NCBI RefSeq assembly: GCF_021365465.1
Contig: NZ_CP089932.1
Coordinates: forward strand, 930,001-994,000
DNA: 64,000 nt
Direction: 5' to 3'
DNA from: Erwinia tracheiphila
GTDB lineage: Bacteria; Pseudomonadota; Gammaproteobacteria; Enterobacterales; Enterobacteriaceae
This document shows, piece by piece, positions 26,311 to 34,986 of the stretch (its first letter is position 1; every line of letters starts with the position of its first letter). The position numbers were made by a program, and so were the translations under genes. The notes below the pieces were generated by a model. It worked only from the letters and a program-made list of their open reading frames with translations. It ran no database searches and had not been told where the DNA came from.

Positions 26311-27077
26311 CGCATCTATACTGGGTTGCGCTGAAAAGCATTTGGGAAAAAGAAGTAATCCGCTTTGGCCGCATCTGGATCCAGACGCTGTTGCCCCCGG
26401 TGATTACCATGGCCCTCTACTTCATCATTTTTGGCAATCTGATTGGTTCTCGTATTGGCGATATGCACGGCTTTACCTATATGCAATTTATCGTGCCGGG
26501 CCTGATCATGATGTCGGTGATCACCAATTCCTATGCCAACGTGTCGTCATCGTTTTTCAGCGCCAAGTTTCAACGCAACATCGAAGAACTGCTGGTGGCT
26601 CCGGTGCCCACGCACATCATTATTGCTGGCTATATTGGCGGCGGCGTGGCGCGTGGACTGTGTGTTGGCGTACTGGTCACGGCGGTTTCTCTGTTTTTTG
26701 TGCCGCTGCAGGTTCACTCGTGGTTGATGATTGCGGTTACGCTGTTGCTGACCGCAATTTTGTTTTCGCTGGCAGGCTTACTCAATGCGGTCTTCGCGCG
26801 TAGCTTTGATGATATCAACCTGATCCCCACCTTTGTCCTGACGCCGCTGACTTATTTGGGAGGGGTATTTTACTCACTGGCGCTTCTGCCGCCTTTCTGG
26901 CAGGTGGTATCGAAACTGAACCCGATAGTCTACATGATCAGTGGTTTTCGCTATGGTTTTCTGGGTATTACCGATGTGCCGCTGGTATTAACGCTGGGTG
27001 TGCTGCTGGTATTTGTCGCGGTGATCTATGTTGTGGTCTGGTGGCTTATTGAGCGTGGCAGAGGGTTAAGGACGTAA
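26307..27077 (+). CDS. yadH: ABC transporter permease YadH
   Basis: YadH is a 256-residue ABC-2 type inner-membrane permease. Six hydrophobic stretches can be seen, beginning LLPPVITMALYFIIFGNLIG and FIVPGLIMMSVITNS and ending VLLVFVAVIYVVVWWL. The ABC-2 signature around NIEELLVAPVPTHIII is present. It pairs with YadG. A strong terminator-like hairpin follows at 27168. The yadI and yadE genes that follow in E. coli are absent. Confidence 0.96.
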   Translation: MTHLYWVALKSIWEKEVIRFGRIWIQTLLPPVITMALYFIIFGNLIGSRIGDMHGFTYMQFIVPGLIMMSVITNSYANVSSSFFSAKFQRNIEELLVAPVPTHIIIAGYIGGGVARGLCVGVLVTAVSLFFVPLQVHSWLMIAVTLLLTAILFSLAGLLNAVFARSFDDINLIPTFVLTPLTYLGGVFYSLALLPPFWQVVSKLNPIVYMISGFRYGFLGITDVPLVLTLGVLLVFVAVIYVVVWWLIERGRGLRT

Positions 27078-27167
27078 TAAAAAGCGACGCGCACGCCGGA
27101 CACCGCTAATACCAAAGCCATCTTATCCATAAAAACCAGGCCCGCAGAAGAGGGGGCTGGTGGAAAT

Positions 27168-27194
27168 AAAAAGGGCCGGTTCGGCCCTTTTTAT
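27168..27194. terminator. Bidirectional terminator after yadH
   Basis: AAAAAGGGCCG and CGGCCCTTTTT make an 11-bp stem with a GTT loop; A and T runs on the two sides allow action in both directions. It would end yadH on plus. The IS200-type element now lies between it and panD on minus. Confidence 0.85.
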
Positions 27195-27206
27195 TATCAA
27201 CACTAA

Positions 27207-27816
27207 ACCACCTCCTGTGGAGGTGGTGATCGTTCATGTGGGGCTTTGCCCGTAGAATGCCCATGCTAAATACTGCCCCGGTTTGTTACCAGCAAATCAA
27301 GGAGTAAATAGCATGAGCAGATATAAATCCGCTTCCCACGTATCCTATCGCTGTCAGTATCATTTTGTATGGACACCGAAGTACAGATACAAAATCCTCA
27401 AAGGTCATCTCGGTAAAGAGGTTTACCGCAGCATCTACATTTACAGCAATATGAAAAAATGCACAGTAGTTGAGCTAAATGTGCAGATAGATCATATACA
27501 TCTGGTGGTGAGGACGCCGCCGGGCTTGAGTGTTTCTGAGTTGATGGGATTTGTGAAAGGGCGAACGGCCATCAGGCTGTTCGAGAAGTTTCCTTATCTC
27601 AGGAAGCACAAGCTTTGGTGTAACCACTTTTGGCAAAGAGGGTATTTTGTGGATTCGGTGGGTGCAAAAGAAGAAGTAATTCGAAGGTATGTGCGGTACC
27701 AGGACAAGGTTGCCAAAGAGGAAGAAGAAAGGCAAATACAGCTCGGACTGGAAAGGTGGTGTTTAAGCCCCCTTTTAGGGGGCGGTGTCAAAGCCACCTG
27801 CTATGCAGGTGGCTTT
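27207..27816 (+). mobile_element. IS200-type insertion sequence
   Basis: A single tnpA lies between two strong hairpins: left ACCACCTCC-TGT-GGAGGTGGT (27207-27227) and right AAAGCCACCTGC-TAT-GCAGGTGGCTTT (27790-27816). A second hairpin (AAGCCCCC-TTTTA-GGGGGC) lies just inside the right one. Such ends are typical of IS200-like elements, which make no target duplication, so the outermost bases are uncertain by several positions. The insertion separates panD from the terminator at 27168. Confidence 0.8.
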
Positions 27817-27891
27817 TTACTCACCTGTCAGGCAACCTGCACCGGCACGGCTTTCGCCAGCCGCTTCATCTGGTTATCGCCTTCAAAGTAA
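27313..27891 (+). CDS. tnpA: IS200-type TnpA (Y1 HUH transposase)
   Basis: The start [20 protein letters not shown] at 27313 has AAGGAG nine bases before it and matches the family; the upstream ATG at 27283 is disregarded. The HUH motif is DHIHLVV and the catalytic tyrosine is in [10 protein letters not shown]. Normal TnpA is about 150 residues. Here no stop occurs in the element: after [14 protein letters not shown] the frame passes through the right-end hairpins and ends in panD DNA, in antisense, adding about 40 unrelated residues. This may be a lost stop codon or the natural fusion of this IS to its flank. Confidence 0.85.
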   Translation: MSRYKSASHVSYRCQYHFVWTPKYRYKILKGHLGKEVYRSIYIYSNMKKCTVVELNVQIDHIHLVVRTPPGLSVSELMGFVKGRTAIRLFEKFPYLRKHKLWCNHFWQRGYFVDSVGAKEEVIRRYVRYQDKVAKEEEERQIQLGLERWCLSPLLGGGVKATCYAGGFLLTCQATCTGTAFASRFIWLSPSK

Positions 27892-28208
27892 GCGACTTTA
27901 GGCTGCCACGCACGCGCCTGTTCATCCGTCATCGTAACGTAAGAACAGATAATTAAAATATCCCCTACACATGCACAACGCGCGGCGGCACCGTTAACCG
28001 AAATGATTTTTGAACCTCGTTCGGCCGCAATAGCATAGGTGGAAAAGCGCTGGCCGTTGGTCACATTATAGATATCGATCGCTTCATATTGCAGAACGCC
28101 GGAAGCATCAAGAAAATCCTGATCGATAGCGCAAGAGCCTTCATAGTTGAGGTCGGCCTGAGTCACTTTGACCCGGTGCAGCTTGCCCTGCAACATTGTA
28201 CGATTCAT
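27828..28208 (-). CDS. panD: Aspartate 1-decarboxylase proenzyme
   Basis: PanD makes beta-alanine from aspartate for pantothenate synthesis. The self-cleavage site Gly-Ser that generates the pyruvoyl group is in YEGSCAID near residue 25. The length of 126 residues equals that of E. coli, ending AKAVPVQVA. The gene is intact, but its 3' end is overlapped in antisense by the read-through tail of the IS200-type tnpA, and the IS starts only about 12 bases after its stop. It lies 69 bases downstream of panC, in the same direction. Confidence 0.97.
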   Translation of the reverse strand: MNRTMLQGKLHRVKVTQADLNYEGSCAIDQDFLDASGVLQYEAIDIYNVTNGQRFSTYAIAAERGSKIISVNGAAARCACVGDILIICSYVTMTDEQARAWQPKVAYFEGDNQMKRLAKAVPVQVA

Positions 28209-28277
28209 AACCTTCTTCCTTTCACCTGGTAATCAAAAAAGCCGGGTGCGCTGCTCACGCACAGGCTGACCGAACCA

Positions 28278-29132
28278 TCACGCGTACAGATCAACCTGTT
28301 GATTATCAATCAGCCGTGCTTTACCCAGCCATGCTGCCATCAGGATCACCGCGCGCTGGCTGTCCACGGTCAGTGGTAGCAGTGTCGTTGCATCGCAAAT
28401 CGCCAGACCGTCGGCGCGCAGGCCTTTCGACGCCAGCGTTGTTTCTGCCGCTGCCAGCATACCTTCAATTTGCCGTTCTCCATTCGACAGCTGGCTGGCG
28501 AGGCTGTTCATCACCTTGCTGAGTTCCGGCGCGATTTTGCGTTCATCAGCGGTGAGGTAGCCATTGCGTGAGCTGAGTGCCAGACCATCTTTTGCCCGCA
28601 CCGTGGGCACGCCAATAATCTCAATATCGTAAGCCATGTCCGCGACCATCTTGCGGATCAATGCCAGCTGCTGATAATCCTTCTCACCAAAGCAGGCCAG
28701 GTCGGGCTGCACCAGATTAAACAGCTTACTGACGATAGTGGCGACGCCGCGAAAGTGGCCGGGCCGGCTGGCGCCTTCCAGCAGGCTGGAGAGACCGGGC
28801 ACCTCTACAAAGGTTTGTGCGTCGATACCTTTCGGATAAATATCGCCGGGGGAAGGAGCAAACACCAGATCCACCTTACGACGATTCAGCTTTTCACAGT
28901 CGTCCTGAAGCGTTCGCGGATAGCGGGTAAGATCGTCCGCACGTTCAAACTGCATGGGATTGACAAAAATGGAGGTAATGACGATATCGGCATGCTCGCG
29001 TGCCACATCGACCAGCGACATATGCCCGTCATGCAGGTTTCCCATGGTGGGCACCAACGCGATATGTTTGCCATCCTGACGCCAGCGACGGATCTCACGG
29101 CGTAGCATCGGTAGCGTTTCAATAATCAGCAC
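28278..29132 (-). CDS. panC: Pantothenate synthetase
   Basis: PanC joins pantoate and beta-alanine with ATP to give pantothenate. The nucleotidyl-transferase motif of the HIGH type is in [14 protein letters not shown], the second in ALSSRNGYL; the pantoate-binding residues lie in FVNPMQF and [10 protein letters not shown]. It has 284 residues as expected. It follows panB with 15 bases between, so panB-panC is an operon. Confidence 0.98.
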   Translation of the reverse strand: MLIIETLPMLRREIRRWRQDGKHIALVPTMGNLHDGHMSLVDVAREHADIVITSIFVNPMQFERADDLTRYPRTLQDDCEKLNRRKVDLVFAPSPGDIYPKGIDAQTFVEVPGLSSLLEGASRPGHFRGVATIVSKLFNLVQPDLACFGEKDYQQLALIRKMVADMAYDIEIIGVPTVRAKDGLALSSRNGYLTADERKIAPELSKVMNSLASQLSNGERQIEGMLAAAETTLASKGLRADGLAICDATTLLPLTVDSQRAVILMAAWLGKARLIDNQQVDLYA

Positions 29133-29147
29133 GATGTTTCTCCTGAC

Positions 29148-29942
29148 TTAATAGAAACTGTGTTTTTCATCGGGATAGCTGCCCGCGTCGACTTCCGCGA
29201 CATACTGTCTGACCGCCGCGCGCAGTTCGCCGGTTTCACCGAGGAAATTTTTAGCGAATTTAGGAATGTGGCCACCGGTAATGCCAAACGCATCGTGCAT
29301 CACCAAAATTTGCCCGTCGGTTTTGTTGCCTGCGCCAATGCCGATCGTTGGGATACTTAATGCTTTGGTGATGCGTTCAGCCAGCGGCACCGGAATACAC
29401 TCCAGCACCACCATTTGCATACCGGCTGCTTCCAGCGCCAGCGCGTCGTTGAGCAGTGTTTCTGCCGACTCACTTTCGCGCCCCTGGACCTTATAGCCGC
29501 CGAAAATATTCACGGACTGGGGCGTCAGGCCGAGATGACCACAAACCGGGACGGCGCGCTCGGTAAGCTGCCTCACTGTTTCTGCCAGCCACTGCCCACC
29601 CTCAAGCTTAACCATATTTGCCCCGGCCCGCATAAGCTGCGCTGCGCTGTCGAATGTTTGTTCTGGCGTGGCGTAGGTCATAAAGGGCAGGTCCGCCAGC
29701 AGTAGCGCCTGTGGCGCGCCGCGACGCACTGCCTGAGTATGGTAGATGATATCCGTCAGGGTAACGGGCAACGTGGAATCATGGCCCTGCACCACCATAC
29801 CCAGCGAGTCACCCACCAGAATGACCTGAATACCCTCATCGGCAAAAAGACGCGCAAAACTAAAGTCGTATGCGGTGATGGAAGCAAATTTGCGACCGCT
29901 CTTTTTCCACTGGCGAAGTGTTGATACCGTCGTTGGTTTCAT
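29148..29942 (-). CDS. panB: 3-methyl-2-oxobutanoate hydroxymethyltransferase
   Basis: PanB makes ketopantoate from alpha-ketoisovalerate and methylene-tetrahydrofolate, the first step of pantothenate synthesis. The magnesium-binding aspartates are in [18 protein letters not shown] and [10 protein letters not shown]; the catalytic Glu is in [12 protein letters not shown] and the C-terminal HDAFGI is conserved. 264 residues, as in E. coli. First gene of the panBC unit. Confidence 0.98.
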   Translation of the reverse strand: MKPTTVSTLRQWKKSGRKFASITAYDFSFARLFADEGIQVILVGDSLGMVVQGHDSTLPVTLTDIIYHTQAVRRGAPQALLLADLPFMTYATPEQTFDSAAQLMRAGANMVKLEGGQWLAETVRQLTERAVPVCGHLGLTPQSVNIFGGYKVQGRESESAETLLNDALALEAAGMQMVVLECIPVPLAERITKALSIPTIGIGAGNKTDGQILVMHDAFGITGGHIPKFAKNFLGETGELRAAVRQYVAEVDAGSYPDEKHSFY

Positions 29943-30002
29943 CGCAATCTCTCAAGATAGTTTTTGAATGACGTATCTTAAAGGAAGCCAGAGGGCTTTG
30001 CA

Positions 30003-30482
30003 CTACCAGCGCTGAATGGCGCGGGAATCCAGCCCGGCGAGAATATCCCCGGCGCGCGTGCCGTCAGGGAAGGTGATTTCCGGTGCGATTTCCAGCAGTG
30101 GCACCAGCATAAAGGCGCGATTACGCATATCGTAATGCGGTACGGTAAGACGCGGCGTGTCAAGCGTCAGCGTGCCAAACAGCATAATATCCAGGTCCAG
30201 CGTGCGCGGCCCCCAGCGGTGATCTTTACGCACCCGGCCCTGTTCATGTTCGATGCGCTGCGTCTGATCCAGCAGGGCTTCGGGAGAAAGTCCGGTGTCC
30301 AGTGCAACCGCCGCGTTAAGGTAATCAGGCTGGTCTGGCGGCCCGTAAGGGGGGGTGCGCCAGAAGGAAGAGACGAGAACCTGTTTTGTTTCAGGTAGCG
30401 TCGTCAGTGCATCAAGCGCGGCCTGCACCTGATGCAGTGGGTTGGCAAGATTACTACCTAACGCCAGAAAGACCCGGTTCAT
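30003..30482 (-). CDS. folK: 6-hydroxymethyl-7,8-dihydropterin pyrophosphokinase
   Basis: FolK transfers pyrophosphate from ATP to the pterin in folate synthesis. Motifs: [13 protein letters not shown] at the N-terminus, [12 protein letters not shown] and the metal-binding [11 protein letters not shown]. The 159 residues match E. coli. The start overlaps the pcnB stop by four bases (ATGA), so translation is coupled to pcnB. Confidence 0.97.
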   Translation of the reverse strand: MNRVFLALGSNLANPLHQVQAALDALTTLPETKQVLVSSFWRTPPYGPPDQPDYLNAAVALDTGLSPEALLDQTQRIEHEQGRVRKDHRWGPRTLDLDIMLFGTLTLDTPRLTVPHYDMRNRAFMLVPLLEIAPEITFPDGTRAGDILAGLDSRAIQRW

Positions 30483-31894
30483 GAAGGGTTATGGCTGTCA
30501 CGACGTGGGGCGGCAGGGCGCTTACGCGGACGGCGGGTACGGCGTCTTTGGGCCGGGTCGTCATCCAGATTGTTTAGCAAAACTTTCTGCTGTGGCGGTG
30601 TGGCTACCTGGAATTCTGCCCACCAGGCAGAAAGCCGCAGCAGCTCAGGATGATTTTCCACTTCGGCGCGCAGCGCCAGTAAATCATAAACTGCACGAAA
30701 CTTTGGATGTTCCATTAGCTTCCAGGCGCGTCTGCCCTGGCGGCGTGACAGTCGCAGCTGCAATTGCCAGATGTCCCGCACCAGCGAGGTAATCCGTTTC
30801 GGAATGGCAAGCGAACGGCAGGCTTCATCGAGCAGGTCATTCATTGCCAGCGCAAACGCATCGTAATAAGCGAGGCCGCTTTCCTGAGCGATTCTCTGTG
30901 CTGCTTCCAGCTGCGGATACCAGAACAGTGCCGAAAACAGAAACGCCGGATTGACGCGCATCTGATTCTGAATGCGGTTATCGGTATTTTTCAGTACCTG
31001 AGCGATCATCCGCTCCATCGTGCTGTCACCCGTTTGTGTAAAATAGCGGGTGAGAATCGGAAACAGCGGCTGAAACAGCTGGTACTCGCGCAGTTGCAGG
31101 TAAGTCCTGTAGCCAAAACCTGCCTGCAACAGCTTCAGGGTCTCTTCAAACAGTCGCGCCGGGGGAATGTCATTAAGCAGCGTAGCAAGACGCGGAATAG
31201 GTTCTGCGGTACCGGGGGCAATGGACATCTCCAGTTTGGCGGCAAAACGAATCACCCGCAGCATTCTCACCGGGTCTTCGCGGTAGCGCATTTCCGGGTC
31301 GCCAATCAGACGAATAACACCCTGTTGCAGGTCGCTGAGGCCGCCAACATAGTCACGTACGGTGAAGTCGGCCACACTGTAATAAAGGCTGTTGATGGTG
31401 AGATCGCGACGTTGGGCATCATCTTCGATTGAGCCAAAAATGTTATCACGTAACAACATGCCATTTTGGCCACGCTGTGAACTGTTGCGATCGTCGCTGA
31501 CCTGCTGTGCTACGTGATGTCCGCGAAAGGTGGCCACTTCAATAATTTCCGGGCCAAACATCACATGTGCCAGGCGGAAACGGCGTCCTACCAGACGACA
31601 GTTACGGAAAAGCTTACGCATCTGATCCGGTGTGGCATTGGTAGTGATGTCAAAATCTTTGGGTTTCTTCCCCAGTAGTAAGTCACGTACGCCGCCACCC
31701 ACCAGGTAAGCTTCATAGCCAGCTTTATTCAGGCGGTACAGCACCTTGAGGGCATTTTCACTGATGTCTTTCCGCGAAATGTTGTGGCCATCGCGAGGAA
31801 TGACGGTAATCTGATGCGCTTCACCGGCATCGGCGGGCGCCTTGTCTTCGCGACTCAACACTTTCCGGCAAAAATTAGCAACGCGGGTAAAAAT
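30479..31894 (-). CDS. pcnB: Poly(A) polymerase I, probable AUU start
   Basis: PcnB adds poly(A) tails to RNA 3' ends and so promotes RNA decay; it also controls ColE1-type plasmid copy number. The N-terminal nucleotidyltransferase has [10 protein letters not shown] and the catalytic DFDITTNA; then DLTINSLYY and the arginine-rich C-terminus ([16 protein letters not shown]). The likely start is ATT at 31894: the conserved N-terminus [15 protein letters not shown] begins there, with GAGGTG upstream. E. coli pcnB is known to start at AUU, a device that keeps expression low; infC is the other classic case. The in-frame ATG at 31915 would add seven residues. 471 residues. Confidence 0.95.
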   Translation of the reverse strand: MFTRVANFCRKVLSREDKAPADAGEAHQITVIPRDGHNISRKDISENALKVLYRLNKAGYEAYLVGGGVRDLLLGKKPKDFDITTNATPDQMRKLFRNCRLVGRRFRLAHVMFGPEIIEVATFRGHHVAQQVSDDRNSSQRGQNGMLLRDNIFGSIEDDAQRRDLTINSLYYSVADFTVRDYVGGLSDLQQGVIRLIGDPEMRYREDPVRMLRVIRFAAKLEMSIAPGTAEPIPRLATLLNDIPPARLFEETLKLLQAGFGYRTYLQLREYQLFQPLFPILTRYFTQTGDSTMERMIAQVLKNTDNRIQNQMRVNPAFLFSALFWYPQLEAAQRIAQESGLAYYDAFALAMNDLLDEACRSLAIPKRITSLVRDIWQLQLRLSRRQGRRAWKLMEHPKFRAVYDLLALRAEVENHPELLRLSAWWAEFQVATPPQQKVLLNNLDDDPAQRRRTRRPRKRPAAPRRDSHNPS

Positions 31895-32000
31895 AGGACA
31901 CCTCGATAGTGACAATAAAAGCTGGGTAATAAAAACAGCGGCTAATCATAGCTCAGTGTGGCACGTTTGAGAATGCTCATCTCTCATCCCGGTTTTCTTT

Positions 32001-32906
32001 TCAGCCAGAGCTTTGCACTGGCGAAATGCAGGTATCTGGATAAAAACAATCGGTGCCCGGAATCGTTGCCACATTCCAGTTTACAATGGCCTGATGCAAC
32101 AGCATCTCCAGCGGTAGATCCTGCCATCCGATAATGATCGGCTGACCGAGAAACAGCAAGGCAGCAACCAGTGTTGGACGTGGATCGCCCTCTGGCAAAG
32201 AAGGTGTATGATTTTGTTTCGAAAGCTTGTTGCCATCACGGTTTATCGCCAGGGGTAAATGCAGATACGCTGGCGCTGGCCATCCGCATTGTTGATACAA
32301 CGTTCGTTGCCTTACCGTTGGTACGATCAGATCGGCTCCGCGCACTACTTCGGTTACGCCCTGATAATGGTCATCCACCACCACCGCAAGATTATAAGCA
32401 AACAGCCCGTCACGGCGGTGAATAATAAAATCTTCTCCGGCAAAACCAGCGTCTGCCACGACCTCACCCCGTACGCCATCGTAAAAGCGGTCTGTTGGCT
32501 GATCGTTCCGCAGTCTCACCGCCGCGTTGATCGGACCATGCTGTAGACTGCGACAATGGCCGTCGTAGATTCCGCCGCATTGCTGGATGCGGCTGCGTGT
32601 GCAGGTGCAACAGTAACTGCGCTGCTGCTGTTCCAGCCAGGCAAGCACCTCACGATAAGCCTGATGGCGCTGCGACTGCCAGAGCACTTCACCGTCCCAT
32701 AACAGGCCATAATGCTCAAGCTGCCGCAGAATATGCTGCGCCGCACCGGCCACTTCACGCGGGGGATCGATATCGTCAATGCGTACCCGCCATTGCCCGT
32801 GCTGCGCCCGTGCCTGAAGATAGCTACCCAATGCGGCGATCAGAGAACCAAAATGCAGAAAACCGGAGGGAGAGGGGGCAAAGCGCCCAATATAAGAAGA
32901 TGACAT
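32001..32906 (-). CDS. gluQ: Glutamyl-Q tRNA(Asp) synthetase
   Basis: GluQ (YadB) attaches glutamate to the queuosine of tRNA-Asp. It is a short relative of glutamyl-tRNA synthetase without anticodon-binding domain. The start motif [14 protein letters not shown] corresponds to HIGH, and GNKLSKQNH to KMSKS. A zinc-binding set is seen in [19 protein letters not shown]. It has 301 residues. It follows dksA, as in E. coli, and is separated from it by a strong hairpin at 33001-33036. Confidence 0.96.
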   Translation of the reverse strand: MSSSYIGRFAPSPSGFLHFGSLIAALGSYLQARAQHGQWRVRIDDIDPPREVAGAAQHILRQLEHYGLLWDGEVLWQSQRHQAYREVLAWLEQQQRSYCCTCTRSRIQQCGGIYDGHCRSLQHGPINAAVRLRNDQPTDRFYDGVRGEVVADAGFAGEDFIIHRRDGLFAYNLAVVVDDHYQGVTEVVRGADLIVPTVRQRTLYQQCGWPAPAYLHLPLAINRDGNKLSKQNHTPSLPEGDPRPTLVAALLFLGQPIIIGWQDLPLEMLLHQAIVNWNVATIPGTDCFYPDTCISPVQSSG

Positions 32907-33000
32907 TAAAAATATGTCCCGTTGGCAAGCTGAACTGCCATGTTGGACCTGGCGTTAAAACACAAACAGGGTGCATGCAGCCCTGACTGGCGATAACAAA

Positions 33001-33036
33001 CGCAGTACAGCAGGTAAGCCACCTGCTGTACTGCGA
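33001..33036 (-). terminator. Terminator of dksA
   Basis: A perfect 15-bp inverted repeat (CGCAGTACAGCAGGT and its complement) with a 5-base loop begins 8 bases after the dksA stop. On the minus strand it is followed by TTTGTTATC. It would end dksA and separate it from gluQ. Confidence 0.75.
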
Positions 33037-33042
33037 ATGCGG

Positions 33043-33498
33043 TTAACCGGCCATTTGCTTTTCGCGGATCTCTGCCAGTGTTTTACAGTCGATGCACAGA
33101 TCGGCAGTAGGGCGGGCTTCAAGGCGACGAATGCCAATTTCAACGCCGCAGGATTCGCAGTAGCCGAAATCGTCGTCTTCCACTTTTTTCAACGTCTTCT
33201 CGATCTTTTTGATCAGCTTACGTTCACGGTCGCGGTTACGCAGTTCAAGACTGAATTCCTCTTCCTGAGCCGCGCGGTCAACGGGGTCGGGAAAGTTAGC
33301 GGCTTCATCCTGCATATGAGAAACCGTACGATCAACTTCATCACGAAGCTGGTTACGCCAGGCTTCTAGGATTTTCTTGAAATGCTCCAGCTGGGCTTCA
33401 TTCATGTACTCTTCGCCCGGCTTTTCCTGGTATGGTTCCACCCCAGCGATGGCGAGAATACTCAGGGACGAGCTTTTACGGGTTTGCCCTTCTTGCAT
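33043..33498 (-). CDS. dksA: RNA polymerase-binding transcription factor DksA
   Basis: DksA binds in the secondary channel of RNA polymerase and together with ppGpp adjusts rRNA and amino-acid promoters. The ATG at 33498 ([17 protein letters not shown]) gives 151 residues, the E. coli length; an upstream ATG adds seven. The coiled coil tip residues are in [14 protein letters not shown], and the zinc finger in CESCGVEIG...CIDCKT. The gene is nearly identical to its E. coli counterpart. Confidence 0.98.
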   Translation of the reverse strand: MQEGQTRKSSSLSILAIAGVEPYQEKPGEEYMNEAQLEHFKKILEAWRNQLRDEVDRTVSHMQDEAANFPDPVDRAAQEEEFSLELRNRDRERKLIKKIEKTLKKVEDDDFGYCESCGVEIGIRRLEARPTADLCIDCKTLAEIREKQMAG

Positions 33499-33668
33499 GT
33501 TGTTTCTCCTGGATAACACGCACTATCGATCCCCAAAGGGGATAAAAACAGGCCGCTATAAATAGCAGAAGCGATCAAGGTTGGCAATTATTCCTGCCCC
33601 TCCCTTGACAAGCCTGTGAGTAAAAGCGTGGCGGCAGGCATGTTTGTTACAGCGCACTGCAGCATACT

Positions 33669-34373
33669 TTATAACGTCACGGCGAGTGGCTTTTCAAGTA
33701 AGAGTTCGTCAGGTGATAGCCGTGCTTTATAACAAAGCACTTCAACCCCATGTTGCTGCGCCTGTGCCAGTAGTTCTGCATAATGCGCATCAATGTGACG
33801 CGCCGAGGTAATGTCCTCAATCCCCGAATGCAGAACGGCAAAAAAAAGAACCGCGCGATGCCCCCGTTCAGCCATCGTTGTTAATTCACGCAGATGTTTC
33901 TGGCCGCGCACGGTTACCGCATCCGGGAAATAGCCTTTGCCCTGCTGGCAAAGGGTCACGGATTTCACTTCAATATAGCAGTTGGCGCGCCCGTCTGCCT
34001 GAAGCAGAAAATCGATACGGCTTTTTTCCGCGCCATACTTCACCTCGGCGTGCAGGCGGCTGTAACCGGCAAGTTCTTTGATGACCTTATGGCCCAGCGC
34101 CTCTTTTACTAAGCCATTGGCCCGCAGGGTATTAATGCAGATCCACTGTCCCTGCTGCGTTTCCGTTAGCTCCCAGCTGTGCGGATATTTCCGGGTCAGG
34201 CTGTCAGAGGTGGAGTACCACACTTTGTCGCCGGGCGTGGCACAGCCGGTCATCGCGCCGGTATTAGCACAGTGGATTGTCAGTTTTTCGCCTTCTGGCG
34301 TGATAACGTCCGCAAGAAAACGTTTGTAACGCATCACCAGCGTGGCGGGCCGTAACGGTGGGCTAAAAATCAT
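33669..34373 (-). CDS. sfsA: SfsA family protein (sugar fermentation stimulation)
   Basis: SfsA is a nuclease-fold protein that in E. coli affects maltose metabolism when overexpressed; its exact job is not settled. The start at 34373 ([19 protein letters not shown]) gives 234 residues as in E. coli. Conserved blocks: CPNTGAM-like [51 protein letters not shown]. The start codon overlaps the thpR stop by four bases. Frame intact. Confidence 0.95.
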   Translation of the reverse strand: MIFSPPLRPATLVMRYKRFLADVITPEGEKLTIHCANTGAMTGCATPGDKVWYSTSDSLTRKYPHSWELTETQQGQWICINTLRANGLVKEALGHKVIKELAGYSRLHAEVKYGAEKSRIDFLLQADGRANCYIEVKSVTLCQQGKGYFPDAVTVRGQKHLRELTTMAERGHRAVLFFAVLHSGIEDITSARHIDAHYAELLAQAQQHGVEVLCYKARLSPDELLLEKPLAVTL

Positions 34374-34909
34374 CGCGTTTCCTTCTCCAGGTTCCACTCT
34401 GCCAGTGCCTTATACACGGTGCGGCCACGGGGAAAAACTGACTCAAATAGTGAAAAACGTTCAACGTAAAACGACCAGTGAAAATTGCGGGGAGGGAGCG
34501 CGACTGGCCGGATGGCATTACGCAACAGGGTAATATGGGGATGAAACGGACCTGGACTTTGATAACAGCCACAGCGGGCGGCCTGTGCACGCAGCATTTC
34601 TGCCAGCTGCAACAGCCCGCGAGGAGAACGTTTTGGTCCCAGCCACACGATGCCGGAACGTGGCCAGTGTCCGGCATCATCGAGCGTGAGTACGAAGCCG
34701 GGCTGTTTAATCTTCGCTGCCAGCCGCTGTAGTGCCAGCGACCTCTCGTGACTGACATCACCGGGAAAAGCCAGGGTAAGATGCAAATTCGCTGACGCAA
34801 TCGGACGACCTGCTTCCTTGGCAAAGCTTTGCGCCCGCCACGCTACGATACGTGTGCTGCTTTCCTCTGGCAGACTGATGGCAAAAAACAGCCTTTTCCG
34901 TTCGCTCAT
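34370..34909 (-). CDS. thpR: RNA 2',3'-cyclic phosphodiesterase (LigT)
   Basis: This 2H phosphoesterase opens 2',3'-cyclic phosphates on RNA; it was first described as a 2'-5' RNA ligase. Both HxT/S motifs are visible: [10 protein letters not shown] and [10 protein letters not shown]. From the ATG at 34909 ([16 protein letters not shown]) it has 179 residues. It is divergent to hrpB, whose start lies about 75 bases away, and is coupled to sfsA. Confidence 0.95.
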   Translation of the reverse strand: MSERKRLFFAISLPEESSTRIVAWRAQSFAKEAGRPIASANLHLTLAFPGDVSHERSLALQRLAAKIKQPGFVLTLDDAGHWPRSGIVWLGPKRSPRGLLQLAEMLRAQAARCGCYQSPGPFHPHITLLRNAIRPVALPPRNFHWSFYVERFSLFESVFPRGRTVYKALAEWNLEKETR

Positions 34910-34986
34910 GGTGTTCTCCGCTATTTCTGAGGGAGGAATGCTACAATGCCCGACACATTCAGGCCACGATGTTATGGAGTAAAAGC

